Assembly: GCA_033675265.1 (NCBI GenBank) | Contig: JAUJYZ010001007.1 | Coordinates: forward strand, 1-64,000 | Source of the DNA: Actinostola sp. cb2023 | Taxonomy: Eukaryota; Cnidaria; Anthozoa; Actiniaria; Actinostolidae | Direction of reading: 5' to 3' | DNA length: 64,000 nucleotides | Part shown: piece after piece, positions 1 through 11,569 of the stretch | Numbering within the stretch: the first letter of the stretch is position 1 | Layout of the letters: every line of letters begins with the position of its first letter | Notes under the pieces: generated by a model | What the model was told of the DNA's origin: nothing | The model's database searches: none | Seen by the model: only the letters and a program-made list of their open reading frames with translations | Made by a program: the position numbers and the translations under genes

Positions 1-652
1 TGGCTGATAGTCCTCGTCAATGAAGTGTCTTGAACATATCCTGGTGCTGCTAGTTATCTACATGTACAAAATGTAAACATAAACAATGTCCAGCTAATAA
101 AACCAAACTATTTTTTTCTGGTAAAAACATTAAGCTTGAGTCGCCTGAGACATGCACAATCCATCAATCTGTTTTTAACATTACTGATATATTATGCAAC
201 ATACACATGTTTCGAACGTATAAATACATACAATGTACCTTGAAATCGGGACCTTCGTCTCTTCGTATTTTGACGAGCCAGTGTTTTCTTGTTTCTTTGC
301 CAGCCTCTCCACCCGGCAGTCGATGGAACTTTAGTTCATTATGATATCTAGAATCCCCATTACACTGGGGGACACAGCAGTGGAAACAAGACTTCTTTCT
401 TGGTTGAGGCAAAGGCTCTTGTTCGCTCTCTTGATCATTAGTATCACCTACAGAGTTGAGTAAATTATGACGAAGTTTAGTCAAAGTTTTCGATGTTATA
501 AAAAGCATTTGTATCATTTTCTCCCTGGTTTAGGAGCATCACGAGTTTGAACATCATTATAGGAATTAATACAGTTTCTTTAGATTAGATAAAACGGGCA
601 ACAAGCCGTTTTACAAGCCGTTGTTTGAAGTACATACCTTGCGGTGTCGCCA
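1..652 (-). CDS. THAP zinc-finger protein, 5' exons (partial)
   Basis: THAP domains are C2CH zinc fingers that bind DNA in transposases and transcription factors. Three exons are modelled. Exon 1 (652-637) encodes MATPQ and ends at a GTATGT donor. Exon 2 (447 to about 228) follows a TAG acceptor in matching phase and carries CCVPQC, a KFHRLP-like segment, the conserved W of RKHW and DFKV. Exon 3 (49 to the window edge) encodes STRICSRHF, which supplies the second C-x2-H pair of the finger. The exon 2 donor is uncertain: GTACATT at 238 is closest to DFK, but GTATTT at 227 gives the phase exon 3 needs. The protein continues beyond position 1, so it cannot be said whether this is a host gene or the N-terminus of a THAP transposase. 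The domain call is firm; the first-exon model is inferred from phase and splice signals. Confidence 0.62.
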
Positions 653-2152
653 TGTTGTTCGTGTCGAAGCGTCAAAACCTTGCATCAACGATGGCCAAAT
701 CTTCTCTAAAAACTTGTTTTTTTGACAGAAAACTAACTACAACTTGAAGCGAAATATAGTACATGCAAGTCTTTTAGAGATGAACGGAATTAGAGCTTTA
801 AAACGAAGAAATCTTTTGTGTAAAACCGCACGTGCTTGACCTCAAATTGGCTTTTGTTTACTGGAGAGCTTCAATCGTTGCCAAAATGGTTGGCACGACT
901 TGCCGTTTTCTAGTATGTTCAGAAGTGTGCAGGACTACTGGCATACAACCCCCTTTCCCTTGGCTGCCCTCCCCCCTCCCCCCTCGGGCAAAGTTGGGTG
1001 GAAATGTTTCGTTTGAGGTCTGACGTCATAATCTGTCAGTTTGCAGCAACATTGCTTGAGGGGGGAGGGAGGGGGGAGTGCCTCCAAAAGGGTTAGGAAT
1101 GAAAATCACTGTTTTTTACTCTAAATAGTCAAGCGTGCCAAGACATTTTGGCAACGATTGTTGCTCTCCAGCATGGCGTAACTATGCGGTATCCAAGCAC
1201 GTGACCTCTAGCTGCAAAGGGCCTATTGTTTGGTTTTGCATTATTGAGATAGAACACCATAACAGATTTGGTGTTTTAACAGCAAATATTGCAGAGAACA
1301 AGGTTATTCTAGTCCATTGCATAAAGGAATTTATATACTATAATCACTGAAAACATTAAGTTAATTCATTAAATACTCAATAAGATATCATTGTTACAGT
1401 CTAGGTATTTTCGCAAAATTGAATATAATGAGAAAAAGCAGTTTAGAGTTATAAAAGGCTTAATTCCATATTGTAATGGCACAAGTCTCAAGTTTTGATA
1501 TTTAAAAAACTGTCCAGGGCCATAGCTAAGACCCTCTGCTTGCTTCTTTTTATCTTCTTTCCTTTTTTTTTATTCCCCCTCAGAATTGTTCTCCTCTTCT
1601 TAGTGTCTTCTTTTCTCTTGTACTGTGCGAGTCGAACCCTGTGATGATCTTGTTTTTGGCATCCAACTTGTGTGTACTTGCCAGGAGGGATTTCAAGTGC
1701 ATCCATAAGCTTCATTACAGTGTTTGAACCAATGTTAAAATGGGCAACAGCATCATAAAGTCCAAATTCTAAAATATCTCTGCCAACGTAGACCTCTTTC
1801 GGTACTCACTGCCACACCATGCCATTTAACGACTAATTTTGGTTTTGGGTCTTGCCATGTAAGCACTTATTAAGTTGGCTATCATCACTGAGTCTCACAT
1901 ATTCTGGCTTCACTTTATGGATAATATCAAGAGGAAGACCAGCCCCATGCTTATATTTTTTGGTACCATTGCTTTGTCTTGTTGGTACTTACACCAGCTA
2001 GTGCTACCAACAGGACAGTGTTTTTGTTGTGTTTTTTTTTTTTTGAAATTTACTACTTCACAATTACATTACAAAAATGACAGGAAAAATAATAATAATA
2101 ACAGCTTTTACAATATAATTTTACATTGTATATCCATAAAGATAAACAATAC
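653..2152. other. no gene recognised
   Basis: Several short open frames exist on both strands, but none has a domain or a splice pattern I recognise. The stretch has a pyrimidine-rich patch near 955-985, G-rich runs near 1060-1077 and an A/T-rich end around 2030-2100. I see nothing else. Confidence 0.5.
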
Positions 2153-3505
2153 TTAAACATAATTTACAGGACAGTGGTCATGGAAGGGTCGGGCCTCACT
2201 TGAAGCACAATGGAACAGACTTGCATGAATAGCCTTCTTCATTCCTTGTAAATTTCCAACATTGGACCTGAATGCAATTCCATAATAATTTTGCAGCTTG
2301 TCAATTGTCCCATCTGTCAACTTTCCTTTACCTTCTAGTCCTGGAGTTGCCCGCTTGAGTTTTCTGAGAGCAGTCTCAACTCTCTTTTGCACATGTCCTA
2401 TGCACTCTCTTTTCACAACTTCAATCCCATCTGCTTGATAAACATCTTTCACCCTGTTAAAACTCTTGCTATCTCCATCTCCATAGAACTCTGAATAACG
2501 TAGACCATCCTCCTCGACAGATCTCTTGAACAATCTGTCAACTCCCTCTGGCTCCATTGCGGGTGCCGATCCCTTGAAGTTAGATTTGCAGTTGGTGTGA
2601 TCAGCTGCCCATCTTTGATATTCTTCACTGTTTTTATCAAGATGTGCATGCAGTTCACACTTCTTACATGCCTGGCTGAGAGCCTCAACATCTAGTACTT
2701 TCCCAGTATCCATTGAGATGGCAGTCACACAGCCATTGCGTGAAGAGTAGCCCCTTCTTTGCCAGGTCCCATCAAAGGATGCACCGCAGTTTGTTGGTTC
2801 TTCTGAATTTTTCCTGGCCCTTTAATCGTTTTAATTCTTGTGTTGCTTGTTTCATGCTCTCTTTCGCAATATTTTTTACATGAAGACCGATAACACGTGA
2901 GTTTTTAGAGAATTCTCTCGCTGTAGGAGGTGGTGACATGTTCAGAAGCGAACAGAATTTATGAGCACCAGCATTGCCTTTACCGAGAGTTCTCATGGCA
3001 TAAACAATCCTTCTATTTACCTCGAAACTCTTTCTTTGCCGCTTGGAAGTATAAAACTGTTGTTTCTAACCACATCTCCGTAAACTTGAGGAACATCCCT
3101 TTCTATTGAGCTCATCTTCCATGAGGAGGAGGGAATATTCCCAACACTTGCCACATCTCAATTTTGCAAAAAACATTGGCCAAGACTTCCATATCTGATA
3201 TCACAAAGGCGAAAACCTGTGATACAAGGTTCATACTCTTCCTCTAGATTTTCATAAAGCTTTGATTCATTATCGGCCTCATTAGGTTGTACCTTGAGCT
3301 TTTTGTAGGACGCAGATTGCTCCTTGTCCTTGTCTTCTTGATCGTGATCGGCGGCATCTTTCACTTGGTCTTCGGTCAGTTGTTTGGGAATGTTTTCTGC
3401 TTCCCCTGACTCTGATAACTCTTCATTTTCGACGCTAATACTCTTAGTAAACCTATTCCCACTAAATCATTGTTTCTTGTGTCTTTTAGAAACCAACTTT
3501 GGCAT
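2153..3505 (-). pseudogene. Mutator-like transposase, decayed
   Basis: This is the remains of a Mutator-like transposase of the type whose core starts at a DGTW box. Reading from 3505, the frame opens MPKLVSKRHK and meets a stop at codon 13 (3467-3469). It continues through an acidic N-terminal region to about 3165, then shifts frame at a run of T. The second frame (about 3170-2774) carries RCGKC, a YTSK segment, EVNRR and YAMRTLGKGNAG, with one internal TAG. A second shift near 2790 leads into ASFDGTWQRRGYSSRNG, then CKKCELH, YGDGDSKSF and ECIGHVQKR, ending at 2153. DGTW and GDGDS look like the family's catalytic-core landmarks; this is recalled family knowledge, not a profile search. The C-terminus stops just after HCP, shorter than usual. 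Two stops and two frameshifts make it non-functional. Confidence 0.72.
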
Positions 3506-4655
3506 GATTATTCGAAAATTATTGAGACTTTGAATATGTTTCGGCCATTTTCTCACAGAGAAAGAAGCTTAAACAAACACGTTGCCAGGGGCAACCGAAC
3601 AACATGGCTCGGAAAAATGCGAAAATGAGATTGAAAGGGTTCATATATATAAAAAACTAATTCATTGCTCAGATCTACGATAAATTTCTGTCCCAACTAG
3701 CACTTAAATGATTTTATGTAATTCTTTCAAATTTTACCATTTTTGGGGCATCATACCACAATAATGAATTCAATAATGCAAAGTTAACTTGAAATAAATA
3801 TTCAAATTCCTTATGTCAACATATTAAACTGTTATCGTATCCCCCCCCCCCCCCCCCCCCCCCCCCCTTTATAGATTCGACATTGTGAAAAAAAACCAGT
3901 CGAAATGACTCTCATATAAGCTTATCCTCAATCTCACATGAACTACCATAACTCAGACAGAGACAACCACAGTTACACAGATATACAATTTATTGATTTA
4001 AACTAGTCGTTTCTGGTAGAAAGTGTAGTGCTGCGAGTTGTGCACTGCCGTACATGTAGCTTTCAATGCATACATGGCTGTCCCTTGTCAGCAAGGCGCA
4101 TTAGTGGTAAAATAAAATAATACAAATGCAGTATAATAATAATAATAACTTTATTACTGTGTCATGTGTTCTAGCTTACTAATTCGAGACACCTATCTAT
4201 ACCCACTAAAAACCTATTTTCCTCCCATATCTCTACTGATTCTCATTCCCACCCTTGTCCCATTGTTCCCATCCCACATCTCCATTGATTCTCATTCCCG
4301 TCCCAGTCATTGTTCCATTCCATGTCTCTATTAATTCTCATTCCCACCCGAGTTTGGTGTTGCTTAATACAAATGCTAACACTATAATAATCTTGTCATA
4401 GACAGACAGCTATAGACATGTACCAGCACTAAAAGCATGCAATACTTTGCACTATTTATGTTGCACGCTTTTAAAAGTTTGTACTCTACTGATATGCAGT
4501 AATTAATACAAATATGGATTCAATGAAATAGAGAATTGTGTTTGGTGTATATTATATACAATGTTACTGGCCAGATATCAGGAAAGATGTCGAAGCCTCA
4601 TAATAGCACACTTGTAGAAGATAAAAGTACACCAGGATGGATCGTATAATTTGAT
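3506..4655. other. non-coding, with poly-C tract
   Basis: No gene is seen. A run of 27 consecutive C lies at 3841-3867, and a short (AAT)n tract starts near 4134. Around 4200-4350 a phrase like 'ctcattcccacc' recurs several times as a loose CT-rich repeat. Confidence 0.6.
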
Positions 4656-5200
4656 TCAGTAGTTGTCTCCATGCCAATGGCATGGGCCGGATTGGTTTGA
4701 CGAAGACCAACGAGCTCGATCAGGTAGATAGGTCAGCGACAGCGTCTCTGTATCTGGGATACTGTGTCTTTCAAAAGCATTCAAGTACATCAGCTGTCTC
4801 CTTCGGTCAACTCTGATCGACTGTAGAAGTACTTCATTGTGGAACTGGACGTGACTGCGAGCACACAACAGCGCTGAAAACTCATTAAAGAACATTGTCT
4901 TCGTCACTAAACGTCACTAAATTGTTCATCACCCCGATGAATGCTTCCAGCAATGAATAAAGTTGCATTTGACATCATGGATTTGTAGAAATCGAACACT
5001 TTCCTGGCTTGATGAATCAGCGAAAAATAAACGATACTCCAACCAGGCTAGTAACAGAAGACACGAGGTCGATTGAACGTGGTGTGAGTGCGCTGATCGG
5101 AAGTATCGTGGCTCACAAAAATCATCTCCATACCGTGAAATGCAGTCGAGATTCTCGTTGCATCCACATAAGTGCCCAGATCCCACACGACCACACATGA
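4656..5200 (-). repeat. left arm of a diverged inverted pair
   Basis: Read on the minus strand, this segment resembles the plus strand at about 5870-6520. Shared blocks include GAATGCTTCCAGCAATGAAT (opposite orientation at 6168-6189), an AGATACAGAGACG block and a CTACCTGATCGAGCT-like block. The spacing is broadly parallel but with many substitutions and indels, roughly two-thirds identity by eye. Open frames run through both arms, yet no known domain was recognised. The pair flanks the last exon of the MULE-type gene. It may be two inverted copies of one short element or a degenerate long terminal inverted repeat. Confidence 0.5.
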
Positions 5201-5382
5201 CACAGGAACTCCGTCAAGATTAGTTTCGCTGCTCGCAAATATTAAAAATACCTACAAATCTTTAATTATCATACAAATATTTACAAGTCTAGATTTAATA
5301 ATAACTATATTATTACTATTAACGAAAAACAGATTTAATAATAACTATAATAATGAAACCCTAATAACTATTTACAATATTT

Positions 5383-8304
5383 CTAATTAATGTCAAAAAT
5401 TATTAAATCTGTCTTGTAGTGATGTGAGCGCAGGCTCGTAGCAGTTGAGTGGCATTCCTCTCTGTTTGCATAGCTCTCCCAAAAATCAAATATATGCCTT
5501 TGCAGAGAGCTGTACTTGGATCTTTGAATCCGTTTCAGTTTCTTCTCAGACACTAGTCTAACGTATATCTTGGTCAACAATGACTCTTCGTGCAGTAATT
5601 TGATGAGCATGTAGAGGGGCAGCTGTGATTTCCCCATGGCTCGGCGGTTGAGATGGTTGTGCCACCCCTCTACATCGTTGTTTGTTCTCACGGACATTCC
5701 ATAGACTGACCAGGTAGATGGAGGCCAGGTTGTGCTTTCCACCCAGGTCTTGGTGATGTAGTCCATCAGCTTCTTTAAGATCTTGTGGGTCCCTTGATCT
5801 TCATTAAATGCACAAACCAAACCCATGTCTTGTATCTGAAAAAGGAACAAATTGTGTTTACAAACTAGCTCTAATTGCTGCGAGCCCCAGCGAGCAGCGA
5901 CACTAATCTTGTGGACTTCCTGTGTACAAGTGGACGAGTGTTCCCGGGCTCTATTAATCGGTTCATATCTCACGATCGTGGGCTAGTGAGCGATGATTTC
6001 TGTACTGCTGTATGTATGACCAGCGGCAGTCCCTTCCAACAGCATGTTGTTCTTCGTCGAGTTCGTTGTTTACGGTATTAGTTTTGATTGGTGTTTATCA
6101 AGCGTAATAACCAGGTAAATGTTCTTCTTTTCACAAATTTATCATGCGAAACACATCTATATTATTCATTGCTGGAAGCATTCATCAAGGTCACGAACAA
6201 TTTAGAGTGATTTTTAGCGCTGCTGATGTGCACAGTCGTGTCCAGTTTGACGATGGAATACATGTACAGTCGATCAGACACTCAAGGACACGACATGTAT
6301 TTGACTGCCCTTGAACAGTTAAAAGACCGAAACCATCGCAGATACAGAGACGATATCGCTCACCTACTGATCTACCAGATCGAGCTTGTTAGTCGTCGCC
6401 AACGCAACGTCGCAACTACTCAATCGGCCCGTTGTTCAGGCAAACAAATCGGCAAATCAAACATCAAATCAAAATTCAAATTACATTTGAAAGTTAATAA
6501 ATATATCGATTACATTTAGATGTATATTTGTTATCTTGTGTCATTATTATTTGCCTGAAATGTAAAATGAATGTGCATACTTCCCAATTCAACTCGTCAC
6601 GTTTATATTGATTACTGTTTTTTTCCTTCAAAAAAATATGTGATTTCTCCTAGTTCTTTATATTGGATTAAATATTCATAAGCAGTGTAGAAGTCCATTT
6701 CGTCTTGAATTTTAGATGTCCTACTCCATTTTCGATCGCAGCACTTCACTTTCTATAGAAACTGCTAGTAATATTATGATGATGATGATAATGAATAGAG
6801 TGATTATAAACCCAGTATATAATTATCTAATTAACAGGCAGTTAATTAATGCATTATTTACCTTTCGCCAGACTGACTGAGACCAATGGAAAGCACACCC
6901 CATTAGTGAAACATTAGGAAATACCAATGGGAATGCTTTCCATAGGGCTTTTTCAAAATCGATCACAACTTTCTTTACTTCTGGTGCTTCTGGGAGGACA
7001 TTAACAAGTTATTGGAGTACCTACAATGCAATCAGGTAATTAATATTCAATTCTAAATATAAAGAGAATTAATTTATATGTGTTACCTGTACATAATGTC
7101 TCTTCTTCCTTCCCGACATAATAATGTAGTCAAGGGGGACTTGTTTGCTGTAGTCTTCATGACGTACAAAGGCATGTATGGTAAATAGTTGCTTGAAGGG
7201 CTCGCGGCACAATTTGAAAGTTGCATCAACATACCTGATGAAACAATTAGATTGAGATAAGTGAGATCCTACACACAAAGTACAGTGCCATTTATAGAAA
7301 TATGACATATTTACCAATTCTTTGCTCGAGACAGAATTGCTAACTGCTCATTGGTGGCAAATATCAAGTGCCTGTGATTGTCCACTCTCACGTCACCACG
7401 CAGGAAGGAATTCCTTTGGTATATTGTCAGAATCCAATTCAAAGTCAAGATTAGTCGGATCAGCTGGTCTAATCTTCTGTCTCTTTCTGTTTGCTTGTCT
7501 GGCAAAGTTTCCTGACTTGGGGAGGTGAGGACAAGGCCGGTCATCATTAAGTTCTTTCATCAGAATCTGAATTTAGAATTGAATATATTCAATAACCTAA
7601 TAGGATACAGGTACAATGCAAAGGTCAAGGTTCTGACTACCGTATTTGAGACCTTTGCATGACCTGTGTTATCACTGATATAGAACTCAATAATAAAACA
7701 TTGGTGATATAAACACTATAAAATGTTTTATTAATCAGTTCTTTATCAATTGCTCACAAATTATTTTAATAATAAAAATAGTAATGTTTTTTTAAATATT
7801 ATACCTCACCTACAATCTGTGCAGCAGGCTTGAATAAGTAGCCGACTGCTTGTTTCTTTGATGCAGTTGTGATTTTGGCAACTTGTGCAGTTCCAGTCTC
7901 AGGGGCATGGTTGTGGCTGATGTTCCCAATGGTGTAGGTGCCATCATACATTTCCTTAACTGTCACTCAGCATGGATTGAGCTATTTAGGATAAGAGAAA
8001 AATGAAAATTAAATTAACATTTTACTAAATAACCTACATATTGAAGTTTATAGACACTGCATGAGCCATGGAAATAGGTATTATTGTGAAATAGTGATCT
8101 TTACCTTTGGTCTTTTAGTGCATTGCCACTCTGTGCTCTTTTTGCCCTTGTATTTGATGTTGTAGCCGAAGCCACTGTTGTCTATGAGCTTTTGATTCCC
8201 TCTTTTTGATTAGTCATCAATTAACTCGAAGTTGATTTCAAAATTATCTGAAGGAAATTCCTTTGCACTCTCATCTTCAAGGGACACAATAGGTAGAATG
8301 GAAG
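5383..8304 (-). pseudogene. FLYWCH-MULE transposase, exons 5-10
   Basis: C-terminal half of an intron-containing MULE-type gene, aligned by eye to the intronless copy at 8221-9798. Modelled exons, all with GT-AG borders and compatible phases: 8304-8105 (first FLYWCH half, ending EWQC), 7981-7805 (second FLYWCH half with ISHNHAP), 7566-7315, 7234-7087 (YVDATFK, the first catalytic Asp), 7020-6862 (VVIDFEKALWKAF second Asp, then GCAFHWSQSVWRK), and 5835-5383 (WVESTTWPPSTW and NNDVEGWHNHLNRR). In-frame stops sit in exon 5 (TAA), exon 6 (TGA) and exon 9 (TAA). Exon 7 carries a 4-bp TTCC duplication that shifts frame. About 35 residues present in the intronless copy are missing in exon 10. The acceptor of exon 5 is the weakest point, because it lies at the junction with the intronless copy. 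Confidence 0.7.
5870..6520 (+). repeat. right arm of a diverged inverted pair
   Basis: Plus-strand counterpart of 4656-5200, lying inside what is modelled as intron 9 of the MULE-type gene. A frame at 5875-6081 (with VDFLCTSGRV) and one at 6226-6519 (with RYRDDIAHLL) run through it, but stops separate them and no family is recognised. The match to the other arm is clearest at 6168-6200 and 6340-6400. Confidence 0.48.
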
Positions 8305-9798
8305 CTGTGTCTTTCCCCCAGCGCGTCGATTCAAGGCGTTGTGCCATCCTTCGATATCATTGTTCGTTCTGATGGCACGTTGATATACACACCAGTCAGT
8401 TGGTGGCCAGATGGTGGACTCAACCCAATTTCTTCTGAAGTAGTCAGTTAGCTCTACCATGGCTGGGGTGGCTGCACGGTTCTCCAAGTACTGGAAAGTA
8501 GCGGCGATCTCGGTGATGGGGAGGAAGGGCAGGGCCATTAGCTGACGGATAAAGTTGTAGGTGCGATGGTCATCTTGGTACTGAATTTGGAGGCCTAGTT
8601 CTTGCACCTTTCGCCAGACTGCTTGTGTGAAATGGAATACACACCCCTGCATTGTTACAGTTGGGTACACAGTCCGACACGCCTTCCATGCTGCCTTTTC
8701 GTAGTCTGCTACGATGGTCTTTACTGACGGTTCAACTGTTAGCGCTTCATTGATGGCTTCTAGGACTTTCTTATAATCCTTGGATTTTCTGCCGGACATC
8801 AGGACGAACACCATTGGAACTTGTTTTGCGCAATCATCTTTACGGACGAAGATGTTGATGGTGAACAGTTGGGTAAATGGATGACGGCACAACTTGAAGG
8901 TCCCGTCTATGTACCACGTTTTCGCAGATGATAGATGGCGTAGCTGTTCGTTGCTGGCAAACACGATGTGGCGTCTCCCTTTAACTTTGATGTCTGCACG
9001 GAGGAACTCTGGTGTTATGTGCAACTCGTCTAGTTCAAACTTCAGGTCAGTTGGATCTTTTGGTCGTTGTCGGAGGCGGTTAGCAGCTCTGCTGATATTG
9101 TCTACTTTTGGAAGACTTGGACAAGGGGCGTTAGTCAATTGTTCACCCAGAACCCGTTGTACGATGGCTGGAGCGGGATCGAATAGATTGTTCACGGCTT
9201 GTGTTTTTACGGTTTTTACGATCTTGGCAACGGTTGCTGAGCCCACAGCTGGAGGGTGGCTATGTCTGTTCTTTCCAGGCACAAAGACGGAACCGGGTTT
9301 CTGGTTGACAGTCGCTGAACATCTGTTCTCTTTCCTTCTTATGGTACACTGCCAATCTACACACTCGCCACGACGCCGTTTCACGTTGTATGAATAGCCA
9401 AGGCTATCAAACAATTTTTCTTTGCGGAAGATTGTTGATTCCGCAACAATTTCGTAGGTGACAGGTTGGTCGGCAGACTGTAGGACGTCCTCGATGGGCA
9501 GGGAGTTTTCCAGGGAATCTTCTAAGTCATTGAAGTGGGGGGGAGTGGTTGGGAAGCTGGGCTCAGGCTCGTCAATCTCCATTTCTTGTTGATAGGTTGT
9601 TGGTGGGTTGCTGATACACACTTCACACTTCCAAGGAAGGTCACTTCCATCTCTCACCGCAGCACGATAAGTCTCTCGCGAAATTCCCGTGTGGCATATG
9701 CGATGTTGCCATAAATGACAGTCATCACATTGAATTGCCTCTTGGCGGGAGCTAACAGTCTTTGTACACGCGATACAGTCGTTTTCCATTTTGTTCAA
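8221..9798 (-). CDS. PHD-FLYWCH-MULE transposase, intronless, C-truncated
   Basis: One uninterrupted 525-codon frame. Residues about 8-61 form a PHD-type C4HC3 finger (CIAC, CDDC, a following H-x2-C, then WKCEVC). Residues about 112-182 are a FLYWCH zinc finger (LFDSLGYSYNV, WQC, HSHPP). The MULE core follows: YIDGTFK (first Asp), IVADYEKAAWKA (second Asp), GCVFHFTQAVWRKV, and NNDIEGWHNALNRR with a likely third acidic residue. MULE transposases cut and join DNA ends during cut-and-paste movement. The protein breaks off after QLPFYLL, where the sister copy continues about 75 residues. The last 20 or so codons here read out of frame through sequence belonging to exon 5 of the neighbouring gene. 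It was probably once a full transposase, now 3'-truncated. No terminal inverted repeats were identified. Confidence 0.82.
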   Translation of the reverse strand: MNKMENDCIACTKTVSSRQEAIQCDDCHLWQHRICHTGISRETYRAAVRDGSDLPWKCEVCISNPPTTYQQEMEIDEPEPSFPTTPPHFNDLEDSLENSLPIEDVLQSADQPVTYEIVAESTIFRKEKLFDSLGYSYNVKRRRGECVDWQCTIRRKENRCSATVNQKPGSVFVPGKNRHSHPPAVGSATVAKIVKTVKTQAVNNLFDPAPAIVQRVLGEQLTNAPCPSLPKVDNISRAANRLRQRPKDPTDLKFELDELHITPEFLRADIKVKGRRHIVFASNEQLRHLSSAKTWYIDGTFKLCRHPFTQLFTINIFVRKDDCAKQVPMVFVLMSGRKSKDYKKVLEAINEALTVEPSVKTIVADYEKAAWKACRTVYPTVTMQGCVFHFTQAVWRKVQELGLQIQYQDDHRTYNFIRQLMALPFLPITEIAATFQYLENRAATPAMVELTDYFRRNWVESTIWPPTDWCVYQRAIRTNNDIEGWHNALNRRAGGKTQLPFYLLCPLKMRVQRNFLQIILKSTSS

Positions 9799-10259
9799 GT
9801 AATTTCAAGGTTGTTCAATTTCAATTCAAAGTTTCGAATTAAGTGATAGACATTAATTGTAGGCATGCTTTTATAGGCAATCCATAATTTGAAAAGGATC
9901 GAAAACACCCAATCACTTAAAACTTAATAGAAAAATTAGCATGTTATGCGCACCAATCAATTAACAGTAAAAGTCAAACAGCATGATCCATCATGATCCA
10001 TGATCATGATCCAGATTGATTTTCCATCTAAGATCAACAGAATTTACTTACATGTGCATGACTTACATGACTTTTCCTATTAGAAATAAAAAGTGATACC
10101 ATTGAAGAATACAGTAAAAGTAGTTCAGATGCCGATTTTACTTATTTTACACCATTTTACTGATAAACGGTTGCCGGTAAACGTAAACACAGGCGGTAAT
10201 GTCGCACGTACTTGACAACCAAACAATGGTTCCCAAACAACAACAGACAAAACCCAACA
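9799..10259. other. no gene recognised
   Basis: A/T-rich upstream flank of the intronless MULE frame. A small repeat of 'atgatcca' occurs around 9980-10012. No promoter element could be called with confidence. Confidence 0.4.
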
Positions 10260-10640
10260 GACCATCTCGCCCCAAACTATTTTCCCGTTTTTTTCGAAGA
10301 AACCAGATGTTGATGTTGAAAGTGATTTCTTGAAGCGTAGCATTATCCCTAAATTTCTCATTGATATGAACTTTTATATTTAGTATTGGACTTCAAGAAC
10401 CCTTTTATTGCTGATTTCACATGTAGCGATTGACGGCGAAAATCGGACCGCTACACTCTTCTTCGTTCTGTAAGTGATAAGACTTATACACTGATACAGG
10501 AACACATACACACGATATACTTAACAGTATAAGGGCATATAGTACTGTGGGGCGAGATGGTATTACACATTGGGGCGAGATGACATATTTGGGGCGAGAT
10601 GGCATGGGGCGAGATGGCAGTGGGGCGAGATGACCGGCTA
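10260..10640. repeat. dispersed GGGGCGAGATG motif cluster
   Basis: The word GGGGCGAGATG occurs five times between about 10538 and 10632, spaced 15-30 bp apart. It occurs once more in inverse orientation at about 10262-10275. The intervening bases differ, so this is a loose motif cluster rather than a strict tandem repeat. The short open frame across it only reflects the repeated word. Confidence 0.65.
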
Positions 10641-11176
10641 CCAACTCGAGAAGTTCAACCTCAAAACAGTAGTATTTGGGACTCAACTTTAGTATCCATC
10701 ATGTGTTGATATAAAGAGGTTGATATAGTTCATCAGAGAGGTACATGTACAGCGTAATTCGTAAATAATGAATCAACCGTTGATACTAAGTAAGAACCGA
10801 TCTCACGAATACGGAATAGCTTACCTCAAAAGAAGCGTATATATGTATTTCTCACTTCAGATTTTCGGCATTAACCATATCCTAACACATACATGAACTG
10901 TTCCACGGCAAATCCAGGACATTTCATACTAGAAAAGGTCGATTATTTTCCTAATAAAGTCACTAATATTCCGCTACAAACGTTCAACATGAAACAACGA
11001 GATGTCGGAATGACTTCAATTCAAATCGCTAGCCAATCACAGTGAAGCTTTCCATGACAGCTTTCCAAATAAGGTAAACAAATTAGGTACCAGATTCATT
11101 TGGCCGTGCAAAGACGTAACACGAGTACGATGATGTTGTTCGCAATTTCTTCGTCAAATTCTGGATATTTTACCAT
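10641..11176. other. no gene recognised
   Basis: Unremarkable A/T-rich DNA within the modelled large intron of the MULE-type gene. I see no repeat or coding signature. Confidence 0.4.
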
Positions 11177-11549
11177 TCTAGAAATAATATTTGAGCACCA
11201 TTTTACAGATAACAGTTTAGGTAAATGCTGAGGACTTATGTGGAAAGCTAAAAGATCTCAATAGGATCGTAAACTAGAACTGATTCAACTGGACACTTAT
11301 GGAATGTTTGTTGTTTATTCTATAAGCTATTAAAAAGGTATTCTCAATTTGAATATTTGTTTTTCTAGAAATAATATTTGAGCACCATTTTACAGATAAC
11401 AGTTTAGGTAAATGCTGAGGACTTATGTGGAAAGCTAAAAGATCTCAATAGGATCGTAAACTAGAACTGATTCAACTGGACACTTATGGAATGTTTGTTG
11501 TTTATTCTATAAGCTATTAAAAAGATATTCTCAATTTGAATATTTGTGA
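11177..11549. repeat. two-copy direct tandem repeat, 187-bp unit
   Basis: The unit beginning TCTAGAAATAATATTTGAGC at 11177 recurs at 11364, almost identical over its length. I noticed one clear substitution near the end (AAAAAGGTATT versus AAAAAGATATT). Near identity indicates a recent duplication. Confidence 0.9.
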
Positions 11550-11569
11550 AGTCTCTGTGAAGTCTTAGA

